Shown here: piece by piece, positions 54,649 through 62,121 of the stretch
Position numbering within the stretch: the stretch's first letter is position 1
How the letters are laid out: each line of letters starts with the position of its first letter
Assembly: GCF_029914245.1 (NCBI RefSeq)
Contig: NZ_JARYZI010000010.1
Location: forward strand, 62,001-126,000
Source of the DNA: Fusibacter bizertensis
GTDB lineage: Bacteria > Bacillota > Clostridia > Peptostreptococcales > Acidaminobacteraceae
DNA: 64,000 nucleotides
Reading direction: 5' to 3'
Position numbers and translations under genes: made by a program
Notes under the pieces: generated by a model
The model's database searches: none
What the model was told of the DNA's origin: nothing
Seen by the model: only the letters and a program-made list of their open reading frames with translations

Positions 54649-55470
54649 ATGCCTAAAAGAAAAATTGATTATATCAAGGGTGGTATTTATCATATTGTGC
54701 AACGTGGTAATAATAAAGCTTTTATTTTTGATGATCAATTAGATAAGGCACAATTCTTGGATATTATAAAAAAGGTAAATGAAAAATACCCTTTTAATAT
54801 GCTATATTATGTGTTAATGGATAATCATTATCATTTCTTAATTGAAATGCAAGATATTTCAATAAGTAAAATAATGCAGGCATTGAATTACGGTTATAGT
54901 GTTCACTATAATAAAAAATATAACAGAACAGGGACCATTTTTGGATCACCCTATAAAGCGTATTACATTAAGGATACAAAGTATCTTATCCGAGTTATTC
55001 AGTATATAGCTGAAAACCCTGTTAAGGCAAAGATGGTCAAACAAGCGAGCGCTTACAAATGGTGCGCGCATTCAGAAATTATCTCAAAACAAACGGATAT
55101 TGTAGCAAAAAAACGTATATTTTTTTACCTAAGTGATGAACAGGAAAAAGGATTAGATATATACATGGATCTTTTAAACTCAAGTCAGTATTTTGATTTG
55201 GGTTTAGTTGAAGCAAAAGCGTTTAATGAGATACTGAGTCAACAAATTAAAAAGGAAAAGTTAGAGGTTATCATCCAAGCATTTTGTGATGTCAATGGTT
55301 TTAATGAAGCCGTTTTATTTCAAGACAAACGCACTAATCAACGTACCACAATAAGAAAAAGATGTGCAAAACATGCTTCAGAATTAGGCTATACAGTGAA
55401 AGAAATTGCTGCTTATTTAAAAATTACGCCGCGATCAGTACGGATGATGATCGTGTCGTTTAATGATTGA
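54649..55470 (+). CDS. REP-associated tyrosine transposase (RAYT/Y1 family)
   Basis: 273 aa. N-terminal Y1 HUH nuclease: IYHIVQRGNNK opening, HUH motif DNHYHFLIE and the tyrosine-bearing helix region (YLIRVIQYIAENPVKAKMV) characteristic of RAYT (IS200-related, domesticated) enzymes. The C-terminus has a helix-turn-helix (YTVKEIAAYLKITPRSVRMM). RAYTs are tied to small palindromic repeats rather than self-moving IS ends. A TTG at 54640 exists, but ATG 54649 is preferred. It starts 2 nt after the dprA-like stop, and a split copy of the ~180-bp element lies 66 nt downstream. Confidence 0.9.
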   Translation: MPKRKIDYIKGGIYHIVQRGNNKAFIFDDQLDKAQFLDIIKKVNEKYPFNMLYYVLMDNHYHFLIEMQDISISKIMQALNYGYSVHYNKKYNRTGTIFGSPYKAYYIKDTKYLIRVIQYIAENPVKAKMVKQASAYKWCAHSEIISKQTDIVAKKRIFFYLSDEQEKGLDIYMDLLNSSQYFDLGLVEAKAFNEILSQQIKKEKLEVIIQAFCDVNGFNEAVLFQDKRTNQRTTIRKRCAKHASELGYTVKEIAAYLKITPRSVRMMIVSFND

Positions 55471-55536
55471 GAACCTCTACTAATTGTTATATTTCTTTTC
55501 TTTTACTCAATCCATTTTTAGGAAAATCATCAATGC

Positions 55537-55634
55537 GAAAAGCGCCAAGATCTTAAGACCTTGACGCTTGATTTCTTGAACTTCCAACTTCCCTTTCTGT
55601 TGCCGGGCTATTTTTCGGTAGTACAGATATTTCC
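55537..55634 (-). repeat. ~180-bp dispersed element, copy 3, 3' half (inverted)
   Basis: Minus strand carries the second half of the element: GGAAATATCTGTACTACC, GGGAAGTTGGAAGTTC and the terminator stem AGCGTCAAG/CTTGGCGCT. Its loop GTCTTAAGAT makes an even longer palindrome. The half ends 3 nt before the stop of the 103-aa gene. Confidence 0.85.
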
Positions 55635-55636
55635 CA

Positions 55637-55948
55637 TTAAACACGCATCATTTTAGTAAAGAAATCTACTAAAAAACCACTTGCGCAACTTGTGATTAAG
55701 CTTGATCCAAAAACACCTGCATGTTTTTTGATAAATGTACTAAGTTCCTGTTTCTCATCTCGAATTACCATTTTATGCGCTGCTTTAACGATTTTTGTTT
55801 CTTCAGCTTCTTTTGGAAGATCCATAAGAAGTGTAAATAGCGCTTCCTCAATTTCAAGCCAGTTAAACTCGTTACCATAATTCACATTTACCGTATTGTG
55901 ATTACCCGTTGTAATTACTGAATTTGTCGTTATCTTATAATTACTCAT
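55637..55948 (-). CDS. Hypothetical protein with TGNHNTV-like motif (103 aa)
   Basis: 103 aa; opens with ITTNSVITTGNHNTVNVN, a beta-type motif, then a helical part and a final hydrophobic segment (SSLITSCASGFLVDFF). Not recognised as a named family. Its start motif resembles the C-terminus of the neighbour at 55957 (NSVITVGDENKIEF). The two genes are 8 nt apart on the minus strand and form an operon inside the split element. Confidence 0.6.
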   Translation of the reverse strand: MSNYKITTNSVITTGNHNTVNVNYGNEFNWLEIEEALFTLLMDLPKEAEETKIVKAAHKMVIRDEKQELSTFIKKHAGVFGSSLITSCASGFLVDFFTKMMRV

Positions 55949-55956
55949 AATTTCCT

Positions 55957-56448
55957 CTACGCTTGCTTAAATTCAATTTTATTTTCGTCTCCAACGGTAA
56001 TAACTGAATTTTTAACATCTATCACATAATTACTTTTAGACGAATTTGAACAATCCTTTAGCACTTCCATAACTTTATTTAAAAAAGTGCGTTCCTTAAA
56101 GTTGATATAGAAGATTGAGCCTGAATTAAGATGGATCACCATATTCTCACCGCTGTTTGAGTTTTTCGTATATGTATTATATAACATATACCCCCCAAAA
56201 CCTGCCACCATTAAGCCAATTAGTATCGCAATAAATGATTTAAGCGATATAATCAAAAGACCACCTAAAACTGCCGCTATAGCTGAAACTGGATAGTTTC
56301 TTTTGCTACCAGGCGCGATCGATACCTGTGATATATTACTAATTTGAAGAAAATAGTCATTAAAGGCTAATACATTTCCCTTCACTTTCATAATTGGTGT
56401 ATCAATGACCTTTTCATCACTGCTAAATAGATTTTTTAATTGTTCCAT
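55957..56448 (-). CDS. DUF6232-like membrane protein (163 aa)
   Basis: 163 aa. The N-terminal stretch VIDTPIMKVKGNVLAFNDYFLQISNISQVSI is typical of small proteins with two helices (about 57-95) followed by a beta domain (GENMVIHLNSGSIFYINFKERTFLNKVMEVL), similar to DUF6232. The C-terminal NSVITVGDENKIEF echoes the start of the following gene's product. SD GGAGG lies before the ATG. Function unknown; such proteins sometimes accompany defence or signalling effectors, which is only a weak hint. Confidence 0.65.
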   Translation of the reverse strand: MEQLKNLFSSDEKVIDTPIMKVKGNVLAFNDYFLQISNISQVSIAPGSKRNYPVSAIAAVLGGLLIISLKSFIAILIGLMVAGFGGYMLYNTYTKNSNSGENMVIHLNSGSIFYINFKERTFLNKVMEVLKDCSNSSKSNYVIDVKNSVITVGDENKIEFKQA

Positions 56449-56539
56449 ATTACTCCTCCATTGTTATATATTTCAATATACTTATTTTATAACACTTATC
56501 ATTATAATAAAAGCACTATTAATCTATTTATGTAAAAGA

Positions 56540-56778
56540 ACAAAAAATGAATTTTGAGTAAAAAGACCAGAGTAAACAATAGTTGGAGCAACTTTATCAA
56601 CAACTAAAGCAGCAGTTTCAGAAGCAACACCTGCGAATGCTAAAGTTGTCCCATAATTTTTGTGAATTTTGAATTTGAAGGATCAATAGTTGCCATGGCA
56701 TTTGTATAAGTTACTTTAATTTTGTTTGTAGCAACAAATTCAAATCCTGATTCTAGTAAACCAGGCGCAGTAGCTTGT
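56540..56778 (-). pseudogene. Remnant of an S-layer-type Ig-repeat gene
   Basis: Translation of the minus strand gives QATAPGLLESGFEFVATNK then IKVTYTNAMATIDPSNSKF, ending at a TAG in one frame, and continues one frame over with TLAFAGVASETAALVVDKVAPTIV. Both pieces match the style of S-layer Ig units (KVTFxxxM, VDxxAPTIV) in the gene at 47.6-50.8 kb. A frameshift divides them, and there is no start or signal peptide. It lies between the two halves of a split ~180-bp element. Confidence 0.75.
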
Positions 56779-56841
56779 ATATCACATTGCTTCAGAACTT
56801 TCTTTCCTTGAACTTCCGGAAAACTGCCTGGGAGTGTGGGT
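56779..56841 (-). repeat. ~180-bp dispersed element, 5' part (inverted)
   Basis: Minus strand begins CCACACTCCCAGGCAG, continues GGAAGTTCAAGGAAAGAAAG in place of the usual GAAGTTCAGTGAAATG block, and stops near TGATAT. With the 3' half at 55537-55634 it would make one complete element in the same orientation, interrupted by about 1.1 kb. Confidence 0.75.
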
Positions 56842-56927
56842 TACGATAAAAGTTTGTATTGTCCCAAACTTCTTCCACATGATATAATAATGTGGCTTGC
56901 TAGAGGTGTTTGTTAGAGAGGTTTATG

Positions 56928-58325
56928 ATGGTTTTTTCAAGTTTAACATTTATCTATTATTTTTTACCACTATTGATTATATTATATTATGGGACAAAGT
57001 CTTCAACGATCAGAAACTTAGTGTTGATCGTGGGTTCTTTGTTTTTTTACGGTTGGGGTGAGCCAGTATGGATCAGCCTCATGGTGATCAGTGCTGTGGT
57101 TGATTTTACCAACGGTAAGATCATAGATAAAAACCGCGATAACAAGCTGAGGCATGTGGCTTTAGTGGCTTCTATCGTGATAAATCTAAGTTTTTTGGGT
57201 TTCTTTAAATACTATGGTTTCTTAGTAGAGAATATCAATTATATATTTGGTTTAAGCATCAAGTACCATCAACTGAGTTTGCCAATCGGGATCTCTTTCT
57301 ATACGTTCCAGACGTTGTCTTATACGTTTGATGTCTATAGGGGACAGGCTAAGGTGCAAGACAGTTTTATGAAATTCCTCATGTTTGTATCACTTTTTCC
57401 CCAACTCGTTGCAGGTCCCATCGTTCGCTATGTGGATATCGCTGAGCAGATTAACCACAGGAAAGAGAATTTTCATCAGTTTAGTACTGGGGTGACGCGG
57501 TTTTGCACTGGTCTAGGAAAGAAGGTAATCATCGCCAATACGGCGGGCAGTTTATCCGATCTCTTTTTACAAGGAGACTTTAGCAAGATGTCTGTAGTAG
57601 GTGCATGGCTGGGGATACTGCTGTATGCTTTTCAGATCTATTTTGACTTCTCTGGCTATTCTGATATGGCCATAGGACTAGGTAAGATGTTTGGCTTTGA
57701 TTTTAAAGAGAACTTTAATTATCCATATATATCAAAGAGTGCTTCAGAGTTTTGGAGAAGGTGGCATATCTCACTGGGGTCTTTCTTTAGAGACTATGTC
57801 TATATCCCGCTAGGTGGGAACAGAAAGCACTTTATAAGAAATGTGCTAGTCGTATGGTTCTTAACAGGGCTATGGCATGGGGCAAGCTGGAACTTCATCT
57901 TATGGGGGATGTACTATGGTCTGTTGATCTTTTTAGAGAGAAAGCTATATGGACACTTACTAGAAAAACTACCGGTGTGGGTACAGCATACCTACCTGAT
58001 CGTGGTGATGCTAGTTGGATGGGTGCTTTTCTACTTTGTCGATCTCGGCGTAGGTATGACTTATATTGGCATGATGTTTGGTGTAGGCGTAACGGCGTTT
58101 ATCGACCCGATTACGTGGATTCATATAAGGAGCAACATCTTCTTTATAGTGATGGCTGTGCTACTTTCTACGCCATTTTTAGTAAAGATAAAGGCAATGA
58201 TTGTGTCACGATTTGATCTCTTTAAATCTGACCTACATGTAGTCTGGAATATCATCATGGTCTTCCTAGCAACGACCATGCTAGTGGGTCAATCTTATAA
58301 TCCTTTTTTATACTTTAGATTCTAG
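56928..58325 (+). CDS. MBOAT family O-acyltransferase (AlgI-like)
   Basis: 465-aa polytopic protein opening MVFSSLTFIYYFLPL as AlgI/DltB-type acyltransferases do, with conserved GLSIKYHQLSLPIGISFYTFQ, SEFWRRWHISLGSFFRDYVYIPLGG and the active His in GLWHGASWNF. It would carry acyl groups, usually acetyl, across the membrane for polysaccharide modification. ATG 56928 lies 6 nt after AGAGAGG; a TTG at 56910 and ATG 56925 are less likely. The downstream DHHW gene (10-nt gap) is the expected exported partner. Confidence 0.94.
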   Translation: MVFSSLTFIYYFLPLLIILYYGTKSSTIRNLVLIVGSLFFYGWGEPVWISLMVISAVVDFTNGKIIDKNRDNKLRHVALVASIVINLSFLGFFKYYGFLVENINYIFGLSIKYHQLSLPIGISFYTFQTLSYTFDVYRGQAKVQDSFMKFLMFVSLFPQLVAGPIVRYVDIAEQINHRKENFHQFSTGVTRFCTGLGKKVIIANTAGSLSDLFLQGDFSKMSVVGAWLGILLYAFQIYFDFSGYSDMAIGLGKMFGFDFKENFNYPYISKSASEFWRRWHISLGSFFRDYVYIPLGGNRKHFIRNVLVVWFLTGLWHGASWNFILWGMYYGLLIFLERKLYGHLLEKLPVWVQHTYLIVVMLVGWVLFYFVDLGVGMTYIGMMFGVGVTAFIDPITWIHIRSNIFFIVMAVLLSTPFLVKIKAMIVSRFDLFKSDLHVVWNIIMVFLATTMLVGQSYNPFLYFRF

Positions 58326-58335
58326 GGAGGATAAC

Positions 58336-59622
58336 ATGTCACATAAAGTGAATTCTATCATATTTGTTATCCTTTTACTGTGTATAGGGGTTTTAAATAC
58401 GCTTTATCATACAGATGATGCGGTATCAGAACTTGAAAACAAGGAACTGCAGTTGTTTCCAGAGCTCTCATTTGAGGCTGTCTTTGAGGATCAGTTGACG
58501 TATAAGATCGATCGTTTTATCTCGGATCAGTTTATACTTAGAACGCCGCTTATTAAACTATCGGGTTCGATCAGTGCCTTATCAGGGTTTAAATCAGATA
58601 TCACCATCAGTGTGGCTAAAGATAATATGATCGCTAGTTTTGTAGAGGAAAGTACAAGTGGGAGAGCTGAATCTACAGAAATTACAGAAACTACAGAAGA
58701 GAATGCTGATCAACAAACTTATGAGTTTGGCGATATAGATGTAAATTATGTGGTGTTTGATGATCGTGCTTTTGCTGCATTTGATGAGAACATACCGGCT
58801 GAGCTTGAGTATACTGATGCGATCAAAGGGTTAAGCAAAAGGTTTGAGACAGTGAATTTCAGCGTCCTCTTAACGCCTACGCAAGTGGCCTTCTTGGATA
58901 AGTCTTATGCGTCGCTTACAGATGATCAGGTTGCTTCACTTGAGAGGTTTGAAGGGTATTTTGCGAGTGATGTCACGTATGTAAATGCATATCACAAATT
59001 AAAGGAAAATTACTCTGAGGACTTGTTCTTTAGGACAGACCATCACTGGAATGGTCTTGGTGCTTATTATGGCTATCTAAGTTATTGTGAAGCGAAAGCA
59101 ATTAAACCTATACTCAGAAAAGATATGGTATACACTGAAATCAAGGGGTTCTTAGGCTCTGTGTATAAGCTGATGAACAACCAAAATCTTGGCAAGCACC
59201 CCGATAAGATCATGATCTATACACCTAAAATTAATGTCTCAATGGATCGGTATAAAGTGGTGAAGGGTAAAACGGTGGTCTCTGTGCCAGATATTCCTTA
59301 TATGGCATCTGAAGCGCTTATGGGAGACAAGGTGTCTTACAAAGCTTTTTTAGGGGGCGATTGTGCCATGACGGTGATCCATAACCTCGACGATACCACG
59401 TTGCCTAAGTTACTAGTGGTCAAGGATTCTTATGGTAATGCACTTGTACCTTATCTTGCAGGAAATTACAGCGAGATCTATGCAGTTGATCCTAGACATT
59501 ATGCCGGAGATCTTTCAGAGCTTTTAATTGAAAAAGAGATCGAAGAGGTACTCTTTGTTAATAGTGCCAATATCACACGTTCAACTGGCTATGCTGATTT
59601 GATCTTAAAAGCTTTTAATTAA
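58336..59622 (+). CDS. DHHW/AlgX-like SGNH acetyltransferase partner
   Basis: 428 aa: N-terminal membrane anchor (about 5-25), then an AlgJ/AlgX-like SGNH domain with TDHHWNGLGAYYGY carrying the DHHW motif and VVKDSYGNALVPYL with the catalytic serine region. An acidic Ser/Thr/Glu linker (about 100-130) is unusual. It would transfer acetyl from the MBOAT protein to an exported polysaccharide. GGGAGG precedes ATG. Its end overlaps the convergent AraC gene by 8 nt. Confidence 0.88.
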   Translation: MSHKVNSIIFVILLLCIGVLNTLYHTDDAVSELENKELQLFPELSFEAVFEDQLTYKIDRFISDQFILRTPLIKLSGSISALSGFKSDITISVAKDNMIASFVEESTSGRAESTEITETTEENADQQTYEFGDIDVNYVVFDDRAFAAFDENIPAELEYTDAIKGLSKRFETVNFSVLLTPTQVAFLDKSYASLTDDQVASLERFEGYFASDVTYVNAYHKLKENYSEDLFFRTDHHWNGLGAYYGYLSYCEAKAIKPILRKDMVYTEIKGFLGSVYKLMNNQNLGKHPDKIMIYTPKINVSMDRYKVVKGKTVVSVPDIPYMASEALMGDKVSYKAFLGGDCAMTVIHNLDDTTLPKLLVVKDSYGNALVPYLAGNYSEIYAVDPRHYAGDLSELLIEKEIEEVLFVNSANITRSTGYADLILKAFN

Positions 59623-60490
59623 GTGTTTTACGATAGTCAGTAGGGGTCTGGTTGTAGTGATCTTTAAAAGTACGGTTAAATGAAGACAATGTACTATAGC
59701 CAACGGTTTGTGAGATGGTTAGTACCGTTAAGCTAGTAGACATAAGTAGTGAAGCAGCCATCTTCATCCTGATCTGGGTTAAGTACTGTAGGGGGGATTG
59801 ATGGGTTGCCTTTTTAAAAAGGGTTCTAAAGTGAGAGACACTTAGGTGGCAAAGTCCGGCGAGTGCATGGATACTTAGAGCCTCTCCATAATTTGAAGAC
59901 ATATAATTAAGCGCAGGTGAAATCGCAGTAAACTCCTTCTTAGAAAATGCCGGTAAGTTACGGACAGAGGGGTGAGCTGTAGAGGTCAAGCTGCGCATTA
60001 TTTTTATAAGGAGATAATGCAGTAAATCAGACACTACCTTTTGATACCCATAGTTTTTTGTTTTAAGTTCCTTGATGACCATCTGATAGAGAACCCCTAA
60101 AGTAGGATCAAGTGATTGGGGGATAAGTGGTGATAACTTAGCTCTTTGTACCATCAAGTTATGGATCAGGTCAAAGTCATCTTTACAAAGCTGATTGAGG
60201 TCGGCAGTGATAAAGTACCACTGGCTAGGGACTTCATCTGGACTTTGTGCAATATGAGGTTGATCGGGAAAAATAAAGGATAGATCTCCTGTGTTAAAAG
60301 TATGTGTATGGTGGTCGACAAAAAAAAGTCCTGAGCCTTCAAGGCAAAGTCCAATCTCAAACGCATCGTGATAATGTAGGTGCTGTTCGTCTTGGTGGTG
60401 CTGAATATGATGAAAATATGAAACCGGAAAATGCGCGGATAAAGGCACATCTACATAATCTACACTGGGTAATAATCGTCGTTTTTGCAT
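59615..60490 (-). CDS. AraC family transcriptional regulator
   Basis: 291 aa with an N-terminal cupin sensor (about 15-150; HYHDAFEIGLCLEGSGLFFVDHHTHTFNTGDLSFIFP) and two AraC helix-turn-helix motifs (LSIHALAGLCHLSVSHFRTLFKKATHQSPLQYL; SQTVGYSTLSSFNRTFKDHYNQTPTDYR). A sugar-type effector is usual. It diverges from the ADP-ribosylglycohydrolase gene, its most likely target. GAGG precedes ATG 60490. Confidence 0.93.
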   Translation of the reverse strand: MQKRRLLPSVDYVDVPLSAHFPVSYFHHIQHHQDEQHLHYHDAFEIGLCLEGSGLFFVDHHTHTFNTGDLSFIFPDQPHIAQSPDEVPSQWYFITADLNQLCKDDFDLIHNLMVQRAKLSPLIPQSLDPTLGVLYQMVIKELKTKNYGYQKVVSDLLHYLLIKIMRSLTSTAHPSVRNLPAFSKKEFTAISPALNYMSSNYGEALSIHALAGLCHLSVSHFRTLFKKATHQSPLQYLTQIRMKMAASLLMSTSLTVLTISQTVGYSTLSSFNRTFKDHYNQTPTDYRKTLN

Positions 60491-60602
60491 AGTTTAACCT
60501 CGAAATTAGAAAGATATGACTTATTATATCGTATATGATGAAAGAAAAGTAGTAAAGACTATGAGATATAGAGTCAAAAATGTTTTTAAAAGGAGATAAG
60601 CG

Positions 60603-61985
60603 ATGTTAGAAAACCAATTATGGGCGATTTATGAGAAAGAGTTATACTTAGAATGGATGCAGGCAAGAGACGAGGGAAAAGATGTTATGGCTTATGAAGA
60701 AATATGTAAGTCTATCTCTGAAACCGCTATGCGTGAGGATAGAATGGTTGATTCTACACATGCTTTAGCTTTAGCAGTGCGCAGAAAATTACTAGAGGCA
60801 CCGATACTTGAAAACTATAGTTACGTTGAACCGTCAGACCTGGCTGGGATCAGAGAATGTAAACCTTCAAGAAGGCATCATTTTAAACCACTCGTTATGG
60901 ATACCATGGATGAAGCAGCAATCAAGGATAAATTAGCGGGTGCTTGGATCGGTAGAATTAGTGGTTGTTTGCTGGGAAAACCGCTTGAGATAATGATGAG
61001 TGAGCCAATAGACGTTGTATTAAAAGGGACGAACAATTATCCATTACACCGTTACCTAATGTATAGTGAGTTAACGGACTTGGTCAAAGATCAGATCGCG
61101 TATGACAAGCGAGAGAGCTGGCAAAACTGCTGGGCGGATACAATAGGCGGTACTGCTCCTATAGATGATGATACCAACTACACAGTATTTGCCATGAAGC
61201 TACTTGAAAACTACGGAAAGGATTTTCGTCCCAATGATGTGCTAGAGGCGTGGCTCTGTTGGCTTCCTATGTTCTCTACTTGTACTGCTGAGCGTATCGC
61301 CTATCGCAATGCCGCTAGTGGACTTTATGCACCGGAAACGGCAACGTATCTCAACCCTTATCGCGAGTGGATAGGCGCTCAAATCAGAGGGGACTTTTTT
61401 GGCTATGTCAATATGGGTAACACGGAACTTGCTGCCGAGATGGCGTGGCGAGATGCAAGTATTTCTCACGTGAAAAATGGTATCTATGGTGAAATGTTTG
61501 TCGCTGCTATGATCGCAGCAGCTGGTGTATGTGATGACGTGATGACAGTTGTTGAAGCGGGTTTAGATGAAATTCCCCTTGCTTCTCGTCTGAGACGTGA
61601 TATAGAAAAGGTGATCACCTGGTATAACGAAGGCTGCTCAGAGACTGAGATCATCAAGCATATCCATGAAACCTATAACGAAAAGGTTTGGCATGGCTGG
61701 TGTCATACTAACGCGAACGCGATGGTTGTAGTGATGGCTTTGCTTTATGGTAAAAAGGATTTTGGAAAATCTATCTGTTTGGCTGTTCAAGCTGCATTTG
61801 ATACGGACTGTAATGGTGCAACTGTAGGCTCTATAGTGGGCATGCTAGTTGGTGCACAAAAGATTCCCGCTTATTGGTATGAAATATACAATCAGCGCTT
61901 GTCGACTAGCATCATGGGATACAACATGGTTACTGTACCGCAGTTAGTTGAGCAGACGTTATGTGTGATGCGAAAGATTAATTAA
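60603..61985 (+). CDS. ADP-ribosylglycohydrolase family protein
   Basis: 460 aa. An N-terminal extension (about 1-95) is followed by the DraG-type fold: KLAGAWIGRISGCLLGKPLE, PIDDDTNYT and FDTDCNGATVGSIVGMLVGA, giving the acidic clusters that bind two metal ions. The family removes ADP-ribose from proteins or other substrates, and some members act in nucleoside catabolism. AAAGGAG lies before ATG. Its divergent AraC-type neighbour suggests induction by a nutrient and so a catabolic role. Confidence 0.88.
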   Translation: MLENQLWAIYEKELYLEWMQARDEGKDVMAYEEICKSISETAMREDRMVDSTHALALAVRRKLLEAPILENYSYVEPSDLAGIRECKPSRRHHFKPLVMDTMDEAAIKDKLAGAWIGRISGCLLGKPLEIMMSEPIDVVLKGTNNYPLHRYLMYSELTDLVKDQIAYDKRESWQNCWADTIGGTAPIDDDTNYTVFAMKLLENYGKDFRPNDVLEAWLCWLPMFSTCTAERIAYRNAASGLYAPETATYLNPYREWIGAQIRGDFFGYVNMGNTELAAEMAWRDASISHVKNGIYGEMFVAAMIAAAGVCDDVMTVVEAGLDEIPLASRLRRDIEKVITWYNEGCSETEIIKHIHETYNEKVWHGWCHTNANAMVVVMALLYGKKDFGKSICLAVQAAFDTDCNGATVGSIVGMLVGAQKIPAYWYEIYNQRLSTSIMGYNMVTVPQLVEQTLCVMRKIN

Positions 61986-62051
61986 GTTTTTGTTCAAAAG
62001 GTCAAGTTTAAATCGAGGATACCGATAAATATAATAGCATTATTAAAAAAG

Positions 62052-62086
62052 CAACTGATTGGCAAATGCGATTCAGTTGTTTTTCT
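62052..62086 (+). terminator. Terminator after the ADP-ribosylglycohydrolase gene
   Basis: CAACTGA (62052-62058) pairs with TCAGTTG (62073-62079), followed by a T run. Confidence 0.8.
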
Positions 62087-62121
62087 TATAGAATGATAAA
62101 AATCATATTGAGGAGCACAGA

